From assembly GCA_023442485.1 (NCBI GenBank), contig JAEZZG010000022.1, forward strand, positions 1 through 58,804: a stretch of 58,804 bases of DNA, read 5' to 3'. How positions within the stretch are numbered: position 1 is the stretch's first letter; each line of letters opens with the position of its first letter. This stretch comes from Actinomycetes bacterium. GTDB lineage: Bacteria; Actinomycetota; Actinomycetes; Propionibacteriales; Propionibacteriaceae. This document shows, in pieces, positions 50,780 to 58,804 of this stretch. Below the pieces are notes generated by a model that was given only the letters and a program-made list of their open reading frames with translations, ran no database searches and had not been told where the DNA came from. Position numbers and translations under genes: made by a program.

Positions 50780-51982
50780 CTAGCCTTCCAAAACTTCAAG
50801 GCCTGGGAGGGTCTTGCCTTCCAGGTATTCCAGGGACGCGCCACCACCGGTGGAGATGTGCGAGAAACGATCCTCGTAGCCAAGATCGCGCACCGCAGCG
50901 GCGGAATCGCCACCGCCGACGACAGTCAGCCCGTCAACCTTGGAGATAGCCTCAGCCATGGCGCGGGTACCATCAGCGAACTCTTCAATCTCCGAGACGC
51001 CCATCGGACCATTCCAGAACACCGTCTTGGCGTCTGCAATGGCCTCCGCGAACAGCTCGCGGGTATCGGGGCCGATATCGAATCCTTCAAGATCGGCGGG
51101 GATGGCGTTGACCGGGACGATGCGCGGCTCACCGATGACCTGGCGCTTGTCGAAGTCAGCGTCAGGGGCGACGACGACGTCGATGGGCAGAAGCAGCTTC
51201 TTACCCTCTTCGCGTGCGCGAGTCAGGTATTGACCACAGGCTTCGATCTTGGACTCATCCAGCAAGGACTTGCCGACCTCGTGGCCTTGAGCCTTGCTGA
51301 AGGTGTAGGACATGCCGCCCCCGACGATCAGGGTATCGGCAATACCGATCAGGTTATCGATCACTGCGAGTTTGTCGGCAACCTTGGCGCCGCCGAGAAC
51401 GACGACGAAGGGCCGCTCCGGGGCGGTAACCAGCTTCGACAAGACGTCAACTTCCTTCTTGACGAGCTGACCGGCTGCGCTGGGGAGCAGCTTTGCGACG
51501 TCATAGACCGACGCCTGCTTGCGGTGCACGACACCGAAACCGTCAGAGACGAAGAAGTCACCGAACTCGGCGTACTTCTTAGCCAGTTCAACCCGCTCAG
51601 CCTCGTCCTTGGACTCTTCACCTGGCTCGTAGCGAACATTCTCCAGCACAGCGATTTCACCAGGCTGCAAGGAGGCGACGGTTTCCCGGGCGGATTCGCC
51701 GACGACGTCCTTGGCGAGTTTGACGGTCGAGCCGATCAGTTCTTCCAGCCGCTTAGCTACCGGAGCCAGGGAGTACTTGGGGTTGACCTGACCTTTGGGG
51801 CGTCCCAGATGGGCCATAACGGTGATCTTGGCCCCGGCATCGCGGAGTTGGGTCAGTGTGGGCAATGCCGCGCGAATCCGGCCATCATCGGTGATGTTGG
51901 CTCCATCGAGAGGCACGTTGAAATCACAGCGGATAAGTACCCGCTTACCGTTGAGATCGCCGAGATCCGAAATCGATTTCAC
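50780..51982 (-). CDS. pgk: Phosphoglycerate kinase
   Basis: ATP-forming glycolytic kinase. N-terminus KRVLIRCDFNVPLDG, MAHLGRPKG, and a C-terminal nucleotide-binding part with the hinge-region FWNGPMGVSEIEEFADGT and VVGGGDSAAAV. The GTG at 51982 has AAGAAGG upstream, giving 400 residues; a longer in-frame TTG start at 52006 has no support. Lies between gap and tpiA. Confidence 0.96.
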   Translation of the reverse strand: MKSISDLGDLNGKRVLIRCDFNVPLDGANITDDGRIRAALPTLTQLRDAGAKITVMAHLGRPKGQVNPKYSLAPVAKRLEELIGSTVKLAKDVVGESARETVASLQPGEIAVLENVRYEPGEESKDEAERVELAKKYAEFGDFFVSDGFGVVHRKQASVYDVAKLLPSAAGQLVKKEVDVLSKLVTAPERPFVVVLGGAKVADKLAVIDNLIGIADTLIVGGGMSYTFSKAQGHEVGKSLLDESKIEACGQYLTRAREEGKKLLLPIDVVVAPDADFDKRQVIGEPRIVPVNAIPADLEGFDIGPDTRELFAEAIADAKTVFWNGPMGVSEIEEFADGTRAMAEAISKVDGLTVVGGGDSAAAVRDLGYEDRFSHISTGGGASLEYLEGKTLPGLEVLEG

Positions 51983-52067
51983 TTCTACCTTCTTTGCTTT
52001 TCTCAAGCCGTGAGCTTGTCTGATGAGTCAAGCCTTGGCCCTGATCGATTTTATGGAGAGACGACAC

Positions 52068-52098
52068 AGGGCTGGTCAGCACAACGCCAACCAGCCCT
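52068..52098 (-). terminator. Hairpin between gap and pgk
   Basis: A perfect 9-bp stem AGGGCTGGT (52068-52076) with ACCAGCCCT (52090-52098) and a 13-base loop lies in the 191-base gap-pgk spacer. There is no T-tract, so it may attenuate or process the transcript rather than end it. Confidence 0.45.
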
Positions 52099-52173
52099 AG
52101 TCTTGATTGCTTATCTCCTGCGGAACTACCGGACTACCGGTTTCCCTCAGGGTAGCCGATCGTCGTCGTGAAC

Positions 52174-53181
<1,008 letters not shown>

Positions 53182-53358
53182 GTGGTGATCTCCTTCGAGA
53201 TGGTGATGTCTGAAACACTCTGAATAACGGAGTGAATGTTTGTTTTCGGACACCACTACTGTATCTAATTCCCACCCAAGCCGTTAGTGACTGGTCAATA
53301 GAATTCGTTGTTTGCAGCAGCCGATGCACGGTTTATCTGCATGGCTGAGGATGTGGAG

Positions 53359-53391
53359 AAAAAACAATCAGCCCACCATCTAGGATTGGGC
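53359..53391 (-). terminator. Probable terminator of the whiA operon
   Basis: A short GCCCA/TGGGC stem (53371-53375 with 53387-53391) is followed on the - strand by TGATTGTTTTTTC, a six-T tract. The stem is weak but the T-run is clear. Lies just past the whiA stop and ahead of gap. Confidence 0.6.
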
Positions 53392-53405
53392 ACGAGTCTG
53401 GTTCG

Positions 53406-54419
53406 TTAGGCCGTGTTGGGGGCGGAGGTTTCGGAGTCTATTTCACCGAGGACCTCTGGGGTGAGGGCCGCCTCGGTATCGGGGATGCCGCGCTCTTCGG
53501 CGACCTTGTCGGCCATCAGCAAGAGTCTGCGAATCCGTCCCGCGATGGCGTCTTTTGTCAATGGCGGCTCGTGGAGTCGCCCTAGCTCTTCGAGGCTGGC
53601 TTGGCGATGGTCTAGACGTAACTGCCCGGCAACCCTGAGGTGCTCGGCGACCTCGTCTCCGAGAATTTCCAGTGCGCGCGACACCCGGGCGGAGGCCTGG
53701 ACTGCGGCTTTGACGGAGCGGCGCAAATTGGCGTCATCGAAGTTTGCGAGCCGGTTCGCCGAGGCTCTGACTTCGCGACGCAGACGACGATCCTCCCATT
53801 CGAGGAGGGATTCATGGGCGCCGAGCTTGGTCAACATGGCGGCGACCATATCGCCGTCGCGGATCACGACCCGGTCCTGGTTGCGGACCTCGCGGGCCTT
53901 GGCGGTGATCTCCAAACGCCGGGCTGCCCCAACCAAGGCCAGAGCGGATTCTGACCCGGGGCAGGCGACCTCGAGGGACATCGAGCGTCCTGGCTCCGTC
54001 AATGATCCGTGGGCGAGGAAGGCCCCGCGCCAGGCGGCGATCTGATCACACATGGCGCCGTTGACGATGACCGGCGGCATCCCTCGCACTGGTCGTCCGC
54101 GACGATCGATCAGGCCGGTGTGACGGGCGAGGGCTTCGCCGTCCTGGGCAATCCGAACGTGATAGATGGGGCCGCGACGAATCCCGGAACTGTTGATCAC
54201 CATGAGCTCTGAGTTGAGCCCAAACACCTCTAAGATTGCCGAGCGAAGCCGCTTCGCTGCCCCTGCCGTATCAAGTTCGGCTTCGACGACGAGTCGGCCT
54301 GCGACAATGTGTAACCCCCCGGCAAACCGGATCATCGCGGCTATCTCTGCGCGCCGACAACACGGTTTCGTCACCCGCACCGTGGCGAGTTCTGCTTTTA
54401 CCTGGGGAGTCATAGCCAT
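53406..54419 (-). CDS. whiA: DNA-binding protein WhiA
   Basis: Gram-positive regulator of sporulation or cell division, with an N-terminal homing-endonuclease-like (LAGLIDADG) fold and a C-terminal helix-turn-helix. Visible: TKPCCRRAEIAAMIRFAGGLH near the start, AAWRGAFLAHGSLTEPGRS in the middle, DDANLRRSVKAAVQASARV, and the late HTH SLEELGRLHEPPLTKDAIAGRIRRL. The ATG at 54419 is chosen for the family-like MAMTPQVKAEL start; 337 residues. Follows yvcK in the standard rapZ-yvcK-whiA order. Confidence 0.93.
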   Translation of the reverse strand: MAMTPQVKAELATVRVTKPCCRRAEIAAMIRFAGGLHIVAGRLVVEAELDTAGAAKRLRSAILEVFGLNSELMVINSSGIRRGPIYHVRIAQDGEALARHTGLIDRRGRPVRGMPPVIVNGAMCDQIAAWRGAFLAHGSLTEPGRSMSLEVACPGSESALALVGAARRLEITAKAREVRNQDRVVIRDGDMVAAMLTKLGAHESLLEWEDRRLRREVRASANRLANFDDANLRRSVKAAVQASARVSRALEILGDEVAEHLRVAGQLRLDHRQASLEELGRLHEPPLTKDAIAGRIRRLLLMADKVAEERGIPDTEAALTPEVLGEIDSETSAPNTA

Positions 54420-54459
54420 AGAGCAATCATGACACACTCACCCCAGGCCAGGCTCACGT

Positions 54460-55410
54460 TCAGCGCAGACCCATCACTGTCTGGAAGACCGAAGCTAGGC
54501 GCAGCGGATCATGTCGGGCAGTTCCGTCGTGGATAGCGACGTCATCGACGACTAACTCAGCCCCTAGCATGTGCACGAACCTTTCAAGGTGCCGATCCTG
54601 GTCGGCGAAGGATTCGTCGGCGATCACTGCGTCTAGACGCAGGGTCGGGGAATGTTCGGCGATCAACTCAATATGTCGCGACGGCGAGAAACCGTCCGTC
54701 TCGTAAGCCGGTACCAGGTTCAAGGTGAGGATTTTCTTGGCAGAGGTCTCCACGATCGCCCGATTCAGCTCCGGAACTAACAGGTGTGGGATCACCGAGG
54801 TGAACCAGGAACCTGGGCCGAGGACGACGAAGTCTGAGTCGCGGATCGCGTCGAGGGCCTGCGGGCAGGCGGGCGGATCGTCGGGAATCAGCCTGACCGA
54901 ACGCACCTCTGAGCGGGTCTTCGCCACCGAGGCCTGACCACGGATCACCGTCTGCTCGTCCGGGGATTCCGGGTTGGAGCCGATCACATCAGCCTCGATC
55001 TCTAGTGGTGTCAGAGACATCGGCAAAACAGTGCCTCGGGTGTGCAAGAGCTCCCCCACCATCGCCAAACCGGCAACCGGATCGACGAGTTCCCACAGGC
55101 CTGCGATTAGGAGATTGCCGATGGCGTGGCCATCTAGGGGCCCGTCGGAGCTGAACCGAGACTGCAACACCTGCGCCCAGGTGCGTCCGTTGGTGTCATC
55201 GGCGCACAAAGCAGCCAGCGCCATCCTCAGATCGCCCGGGGGCAGACAGCCGAACTCTTGGCGAAGCCGCCCCGAGGAGCCACCGTCGTCAGCGACAGTC
55301 ACCACAGCAGTAAGATGATCGGTCACTTTGCGCAAGGCCTGAAGGGAGGCGCTCAATCCGTGGCCACCGCCGAGGGCGGTCACGCGCGGCAACTGCTTGA
55401 AGCTACTCAT
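54460..55410 (-). CDS. yvcK: YvcK/CofD-family gluconeogenesis/morphogenesis factor
   Basis: UDP-sugar-binding protein of the CofD-like family, needed for growth and cell shape on gluconeogenic sources in other Gram-positives. N-terminal VTALGGGHGLSASLQAL, the VADDGGSSGRLR motif, then LPPGDLRMAL and VLGPGSWFTSVIPHLLV. The 316-residue length is typical. Between rapZ and whiA, spaced 16 and 40 bases. Confidence 0.93.
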   Translation of the reverse strand: MSSFKQLPRVTALGGGHGLSASLQALRKVTDHLTAVVTVADDGGSSGRLRQEFGCLPPGDLRMALAALCADDTNGRTWAQVLQSRFSSDGPLDGHAIGNLLIAGLWELVDPVAGLAMVGELLHTRGTVLPMSLTPLEIEADVIGSNPESPDEQTVIRGQASVAKTRSEVRSVRLIPDDPPACPQALDAIRDSDFVVLGPGSWFTSVIPHLLVPELNRAIVETSAKKILTLNLVPAYETDGFSPSRHIELIAEHSPTLRLDAVIADESFADQDRHLERFVHMLGAELVVDDVAIHDGTARHDPLRLASVFQTVMGLR

Positions 55411-55426
55411 TCGCCGAATCCTTATC

Positions 55427-56416
55427 TCATTCCTTGCCGAGATCGCGGTGCATGATCGAGGTACGAATCCGCGACGCAGACAGCCGCGAGACGAGCTCCT
55501 CAGCCATAGCAGTCGAGCGGTGCTTCCCGCCGGTGCATCCGATCGCGACGGTGACCTGACGCTTCCCCTCGGTAACGTATCCAGGAGCCATGATGGAAAT
55601 CAGTTTCTCTACTTCGTCAAGGAATTCCGTCGCCCCTGACTGAGCCAAAACATAGGAGGAAACCTCTTCCGACAAGCCAGTTTGCGGACGAAGATGGGGA
55701 ACCCAGTGCGGGTTCGGCAAGAAGCGGACATCGAAGACCAGGTCGGCATCGACCGGCAAACCATTCTTGAAACCGAAACTCATCACGACGACGCGGATCT
55801 GGGTGTCATCTTCGTCCCCGTAGACGTGGTCGATGCGGTTGCGGAGCTGGTGAATTGTCAGGGAGGAGGTATCCACGACGAAATCCGCAGCCGCGCGCAG
55901 ACTAGATAACATCCGCCGCTCTCTCTGCACACCCTCCAACAGGGTTGAGCTGCCTTGCAGCGGCAAGGGGCGGCGCGTCGATTCCTGGCGTTTGACGATG
56001 ACATCGTCGCATGCGTCAACGAAGAGAATCTCGGGCTCGATGCCACGCTCCGACATGGTGGTGAACACGGCGGGGAGCTGGTTGAACATCTCCCGTGAGC
56101 GTACGTCGAGGACGACGGCGAGCTGGTTCACGTCATTGTCGGCCGCGAGCTGGTACAGGTCCGGGAGCATCCGCGGAGGAAGATTGTCAACCACATACCA
56201 CCCGAGATCCTCCATGGAGTGAGCTACGGTGCGCCGACCGGCCCCCGACATCCCGGAGATGATCACCAACCGGGTTGGGCAGGATGGGTGAGATTCGTCG
56301 CCGCTGACGGGGCTGGGATGGTCAGCCGCCTGGACTGGAACATCGCCTAGATTCTCGGCGATCCTTGGATCGGTAGCCGGGTCAGCATCGGGGAGGGTGG
56401 ACGAGTGGTCTTTCAC
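55427..56416 (-). CDS. rapZ: RapZ-family nucleotide-binding protein
   Basis: RNase adaptor/P-loop family protein conserved beside yvcK and whiA. The P-loop GMSGAGRRT has Arg in the usual Lys position, as is common in actinobacterial members. It is followed by MEDLGWYVVDNLPP, then LFVDACDDVIVKRQESTRRPLPL and the C-terminal domain with RFLPNPHWV, IGCTGGKHRSTAMAEEL and HRDLGK. About 45 residues of variable N-terminus precede the P-loop; the GTG start at 56416 is uncertain. 329 residues. In Gram-positives the role is not settled. Confidence 0.92.
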   Translation of the reverse strand: MKDHSSTLPDADPATDPRIAENLGDVPVQAADHPSPVSGDESHPSCPTRLVIISGMSGAGRRTVAHSMEDLGWYVVDNLPPRMLPDLYQLAADNDVNQLAVVLDVRSREMFNQLPAVFTTMSERGIEPEILFVDACDDVIVKRQESTRRPLPLQGSSTLLEGVQRERRMLSSLRAAADFVVDTSSLTIHQLRNRIDHVYGDEDDTQIRVVVMSFGFKNGLPVDADLVFDVRFLPNPHWVPHLRPQTGLSEEVSSYVLAQSGATEFLDEVEKLISIMAPGYVTEGKRQVTVAIGCTGGKHRSTAMAEELVSRLSASRIRTSIMHRDLGKE

Positions 56417-56503
56417 GGCTTCATTATGGCAAGCCTGCCGAAGTTATGCAGGAAGCGGCAGTTTTACCCGCCCGCCTGACACCCTGTGCGGCCAGAAGAG
56501 CGG

Positions 56504-58471
56504 CTACTCGACGATCTCCCCAGTGGCGGTATTGATCCCCTCGGGGGCTGTCCTGGCGGCGAGAACGTCGGCGATCATCCGGGCTATCACCGGCCCCACC
56601 CCTTTGACCTCGGCGATCTCCTCGACGGAGGCAGCGCGGAGTTTCTTCACTGACCCGAAGTGTTTGATCACTGCCTTCTTCTTCACCGCCCCCAGCCCTG
56701 GGACTTGATCCAAGATGGAGTCAATCATGGCTTTCCCACGACGCTGACGGTGGAAGGTGATCGCGAAGCGGTGGGCTTCGTCACGGACGCGCTGCAACAG
56801 ATAGAGGGCCTCGGATTGGCGCGGAAGAATCACCGGGAACTCTTCATCGGCGAACCAGACTTCTTCTAGCCTCTTGGCGATGCCGACGACGGTGATGTCG
56901 TCCAGGCCGAGCTCATCGAGGACGTCTTGGGCCAGGTTGACCTGCGGGAGGCCACCGTCCACCACGATCAGTTGCGGACGATAGCTGAATCGCCCAGGTT
57001 GGCTAGGGTTATCGGCAGCCGCGTCTCGTTCGAGCTCTACGCTAGGGTCGGCTTCGCCGGTGTTGTGTTCTGGCGTGGCGAGTTTCGACAGTCTGCGAGT
57101 TAGTACCTCTCTCATCGCCTCGATGTCGTTGGAGCCCTCGAAGCTCTTGATGATGAATCGCCGGTATTCGCTCTTGCGCGCCAGCCCGTCTTCAAAAACC
57201 ACCATTGAGCCGACGACCTGGTGGCCTTGAGTGTGGGAGATGTCGTAGCACTCGATTCGCAGCGGGGCCTGGGTCAGGTCAAGTTCGGATTGCAGCTCCT
57301 CTAGGGCCTGGGTTCGGGCGGTGAGGTCGGATGTGCGGCGCAGCTTGTGTTGGGCGAGGGCTTCGACGGCGTTGCGATGGGCGGTCGTCATCAGTCGCGC
57401 CTTGTCTCCGCGTTGCGGAACGTGAATCCGGACGGGTCCACCGCGCAGTTCGGCTAGTAACTCGGAGACGGTTTCGACATCGGCTGGCTCGTGCTCGACC
57501 ATGATTTCGCGGGGTACGACATCGGTTTCCGCCCCATCCTGGGTGTAGAGCTGCAGCACGAATGACTGCATCATCTCGGCCTCGCCGGAATCATCCATGC
57601 GATCAGCCACCCACGAACGCTGGGCCTGGATTCGTCCGTGGCGGACGCTGAAAATCTGCACCCCGACTTCTAGCTCATCAACGCACAGTGCGATCACGTC
57701 GGCGTTGGTGCCGTCGTCGAGGACGATCGCATTCTTCTGCGCGATGGTTTGCAGGGCGGACAGTTGATCGCGGTAGGTGGCGGCCTTCTCGTATTCGAGG
57801 TTATCGGCGGCCTGGGACATCGCCGCACTCAGTTCTTTCTCGATCGGACGGATATTCCCCGCGATCACCGACCCGAATTTCTCCACCAATTCCCGGTGTT
57901 CTTCCGCCGAGATTCGGCCGACGCAAGGGGCCGAGCATTTCCCGATCGACCCGAGGAGACACGGCCTATCGATGCGCGCGCAGTTGTTGAACACCCCGGT
58001 CGAACAGGAGCGAATCGGGAAGACCGGCAGCAACATATCTACCGTGTCGCGAATCGCCCACACCTGGGCGAAGGGGCCGTAGTAGCGCCATCCTTTCCGT
58101 TTGGCGGCACGCGAAACCATCACCCGCGGATAGACATCAGACCAGGTAATCACCAGATAGGGGTAGGACTTGTCGTCGCGATACATGACGTTGAATCGCG
58201 GCTTGTACTGTTTGATCCAGGCATATTCGAGCTGGAGAGATTCCAACTCATTGCCAACGACGGTCCACTTCACCGAGCGTGCGGTGTGTAGCATGGTTTG
58301 GGTGCGCGGATGCAAGGAGGCGGGATCGGCAAAATAGGAGTTCAGCCGATTGCGCAGATTCTTGGCCTTACCGACGTAGATGACGCGCCCGTCTGCATCC
58401 AGGTAGCGATACACTCCCGGGTCAGTCGGGATGGTTCCGGGTTTGGGCCTCCAGGGGATGACGAAGGTCAT
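56504..58471 (-). CDS. uvrC: UvrABC system protein C (excinuclease subunit)
   Basis: Makes both incisions in nucleotide-excision repair. Order: GIY-YIG domain (GVYRYLDADGRVIYVGKAKNL, residues 19-95), a cysteine region near 155-190, UVR motif (LEYEKAATYRDQL), RNase H-like endonuclease domain (RIECYDISHTQGHQVVGSMVVF; YRPQLIVVDGGLPQVN), and tandem helix-hairpin-helix (GLGAVKKKAVIKHFGSVKKL; GVGPVIARMIADVL). 655 residues, all domains intact. Eight bases after uvrA's stop on the same strand. Confidence 0.96.
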   Translation of the reverse strand: MTFVIPWRPKPGTIPTDPGVYRYLDADGRVIYVGKAKNLRNRLNSYFADPASLHPRTQTMLHTARSVKWTVVGNELESLQLEYAWIKQYKPRFNVMYRDDKSYPYLVITWSDVYPRVMVSRAAKRKGWRYYGPFAQVWAIRDTVDMLLPVFPIRSCSTGVFNNCARIDRPCLLGSIGKCSAPCVGRISAEEHRELVEKFGSVIAGNIRPIEKELSAAMSQAADNLEYEKAATYRDQLSALQTIAQKNAIVLDDGTNADVIALCVDELEVGVQIFSVRHGRIQAQRSWVADRMDDSGEAEMMQSFVLQLYTQDGAETDVVPREIMVEHEPADVETVSELLAELRGGPVRIHVPQRGDKARLMTTAHRNAVEALAQHKLRRTSDLTARTQALEELQSELDLTQAPLRIECYDISHTQGHQVVGSMVVFEDGLARKSEYRRFIIKSFEGSNDIEAMREVLTRRLSKLATPEHNTGEADPSVELERDAAADNPSQPGRFSYRPQLIVVDGGLPQVNLAQDVLDELGLDDITVVGIAKRLEEVWFADEEFPVILPRQSEALYLLQRVRDEAHRFAITFHRQRRGKAMIDSILDQVPGLGAVKKKAVIKHFGSVKKLRAASVEEIAEVKGVGPVIARMIADVLAARTAPEGINTATGEIVE

Positions 58472-58479
58472 GGCACGCC

Positions 58480-58804
58480 CTAACCGGCGGCTTTCTTCCG
58501 CGTCGTCGAGGATGGGCGACGGGTTCGGGGCGATTCGGCAGTGTCAACCTGGGTCTTCGCCGCCTTGGACGACGGCTTAGCTTTGCCTGAGGTGGCCCCC
58601 GCCTTCCCTGCCTTAGTGGCCGCCGCCTTCGACCCGGTTTTTCCGGTTTTCCTCCCCTTACCTACTCCCGGCGCCGTCACAAATTCGTCGAGGTCAGGGG
58701 CTACAACCGGGACTTCCCTTCCAGCCAAGATCTGCGCCAAATAACGCCCGGTGTGAGAAGCCGACACCTTAGCTACCTGCTCTGGTGTGCCCTCGGCGAC
58801 GACG
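58480..58804 (-). CDS. uvrA: UvrABC system protein A, C-terminal fragment
   Basis: 3' end of uvrA; the gene continues beyond the right edge. The first readable residues are VVAEGTPEQVAKVSASHTGRYL, the well-known UvrA C-terminus. The last 65 or so residues after VVAPDLDEF are a low-complexity tail rich in Lys, Ala, Thr, Gly and Ser (GKGRKTGKTGSKAAATKAGK type), beyond the usual end of UvrA. Located directly before uvrC. Confidence 0.93.
   Translation of the reverse strand, partial: VVAEGTPEQVAKVSASHTGRYLAQILAGREVPVVAPDLDEFVTAPGVGKGRKTGKTGSKAAATKAGKAGATSGKAKPSSKAAKTQVDTAESPRTRRPSSTTRKKAAG

Noticed and set aside
50156..52171. Very long + strand open frame (671 codons) opposite tpiA and pgk
   Set aside because: Both sense genes are intact with all motifs; the antisense frame continues across their junction as expected for high-GC third-position bias. 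The same applies to the frames at 41430-42584 and 52168-53223.
55427..56416. Arg replacing Lys in the RapZ P-loop as a defect
   Set aside because: Arg at this position is usual among actinobacterial relatives, so it is not a sign of decay.

Overview
This window looks like a stretch of core chromosome from a high-GC Gram-positive bacterium (Actinomycetota). The evidence is conserved gene orders and lineage-specific genes: RbpA, OpcA, WhiA, YvcK, RapZ, a sufR-B-D-Rieske-C-S-U-T cluster, an InhA-type FabI, and a DUF4081-type acetyltransferase beside ispG. The moderately high GC and some gene content (a FucO-type dehydrogenase, a short NusA, PPK2) would fit a Propionibacteriaceae-like organism, but that family placement is inference only.

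Layout. 1-1.9 kb: end of an iron/cobalamin-type ABC importer (ATPase plus lipoprotein) on +. 2-8.4 kb (-): translation-factor operon rimP-nusA-ylxR-infB-rbfA-truB. 8.6-21.1 kb: a Tat-type lipoprotein (+), then on - proS, fucO, GNAT, ispG, an exported LTD/endonuclease, dxr and gdhA. 21.2-26.8 kb (-): rpsB-tsf-pyrH-frr-cdsA-rlmN. 27.1-30.3 kb: exported M23 protein, xerC, def and a SpoU methyltransferase. 30.4-38 kb: SBF-type transporter, ABC ATPase, fabG-fabI, ppk2, rlmA-type methyltransferase and an ABC-F protein. 38-45.1 kb (-): the complete SUF Fe-S assembly operon with its repressor. 45.3-48.5 kb (+): zwf-opcA-pgl, the oxidative pentose phosphate branch. 48.6-58.8 kb (-): rbpA, secG, a flavodoxin-like gene, tpiA-pgk, gap, whiA-yvcK-rapZ-uvrC and the 3' end of uvrA.

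How it works together. Most genes are housekeeping: ribosome maturation and initiation, isoprenoid precursor synthesis (dxr, ispG), fatty-acid elongation (fabG, fabI), lower glycolysis, NADPH supply (zwf, opcA, pgl; gdhA links nitrogen to NADPH), Fe-S assembly and nucleotide-excision repair. Where support was visible, starts were moved to the codon with a Shine-Dalgarno sequence, or to the codon six or seven bases behind a TAnnnT -10 hexamer (leaderless pattern).

No obviously new multi-gene defence or mobile system was seen: no CRISPR array, IS element, prophage, tRNA or rRNA gene was recognised. The points worth attention are mostly regulatory or architectural. They are an 11-bp-stepped pho-box-like array in front of an exported nuclease gene that sits where the RseP-type protease gene is usually found; a sorting-signal-like but tail-less C-terminus on that nuclease; palindromic repeats in the proS leader; a probable SufR operator; a Lys/Ala-rich UvrA tail; and repeated convergent 3' overlaps.
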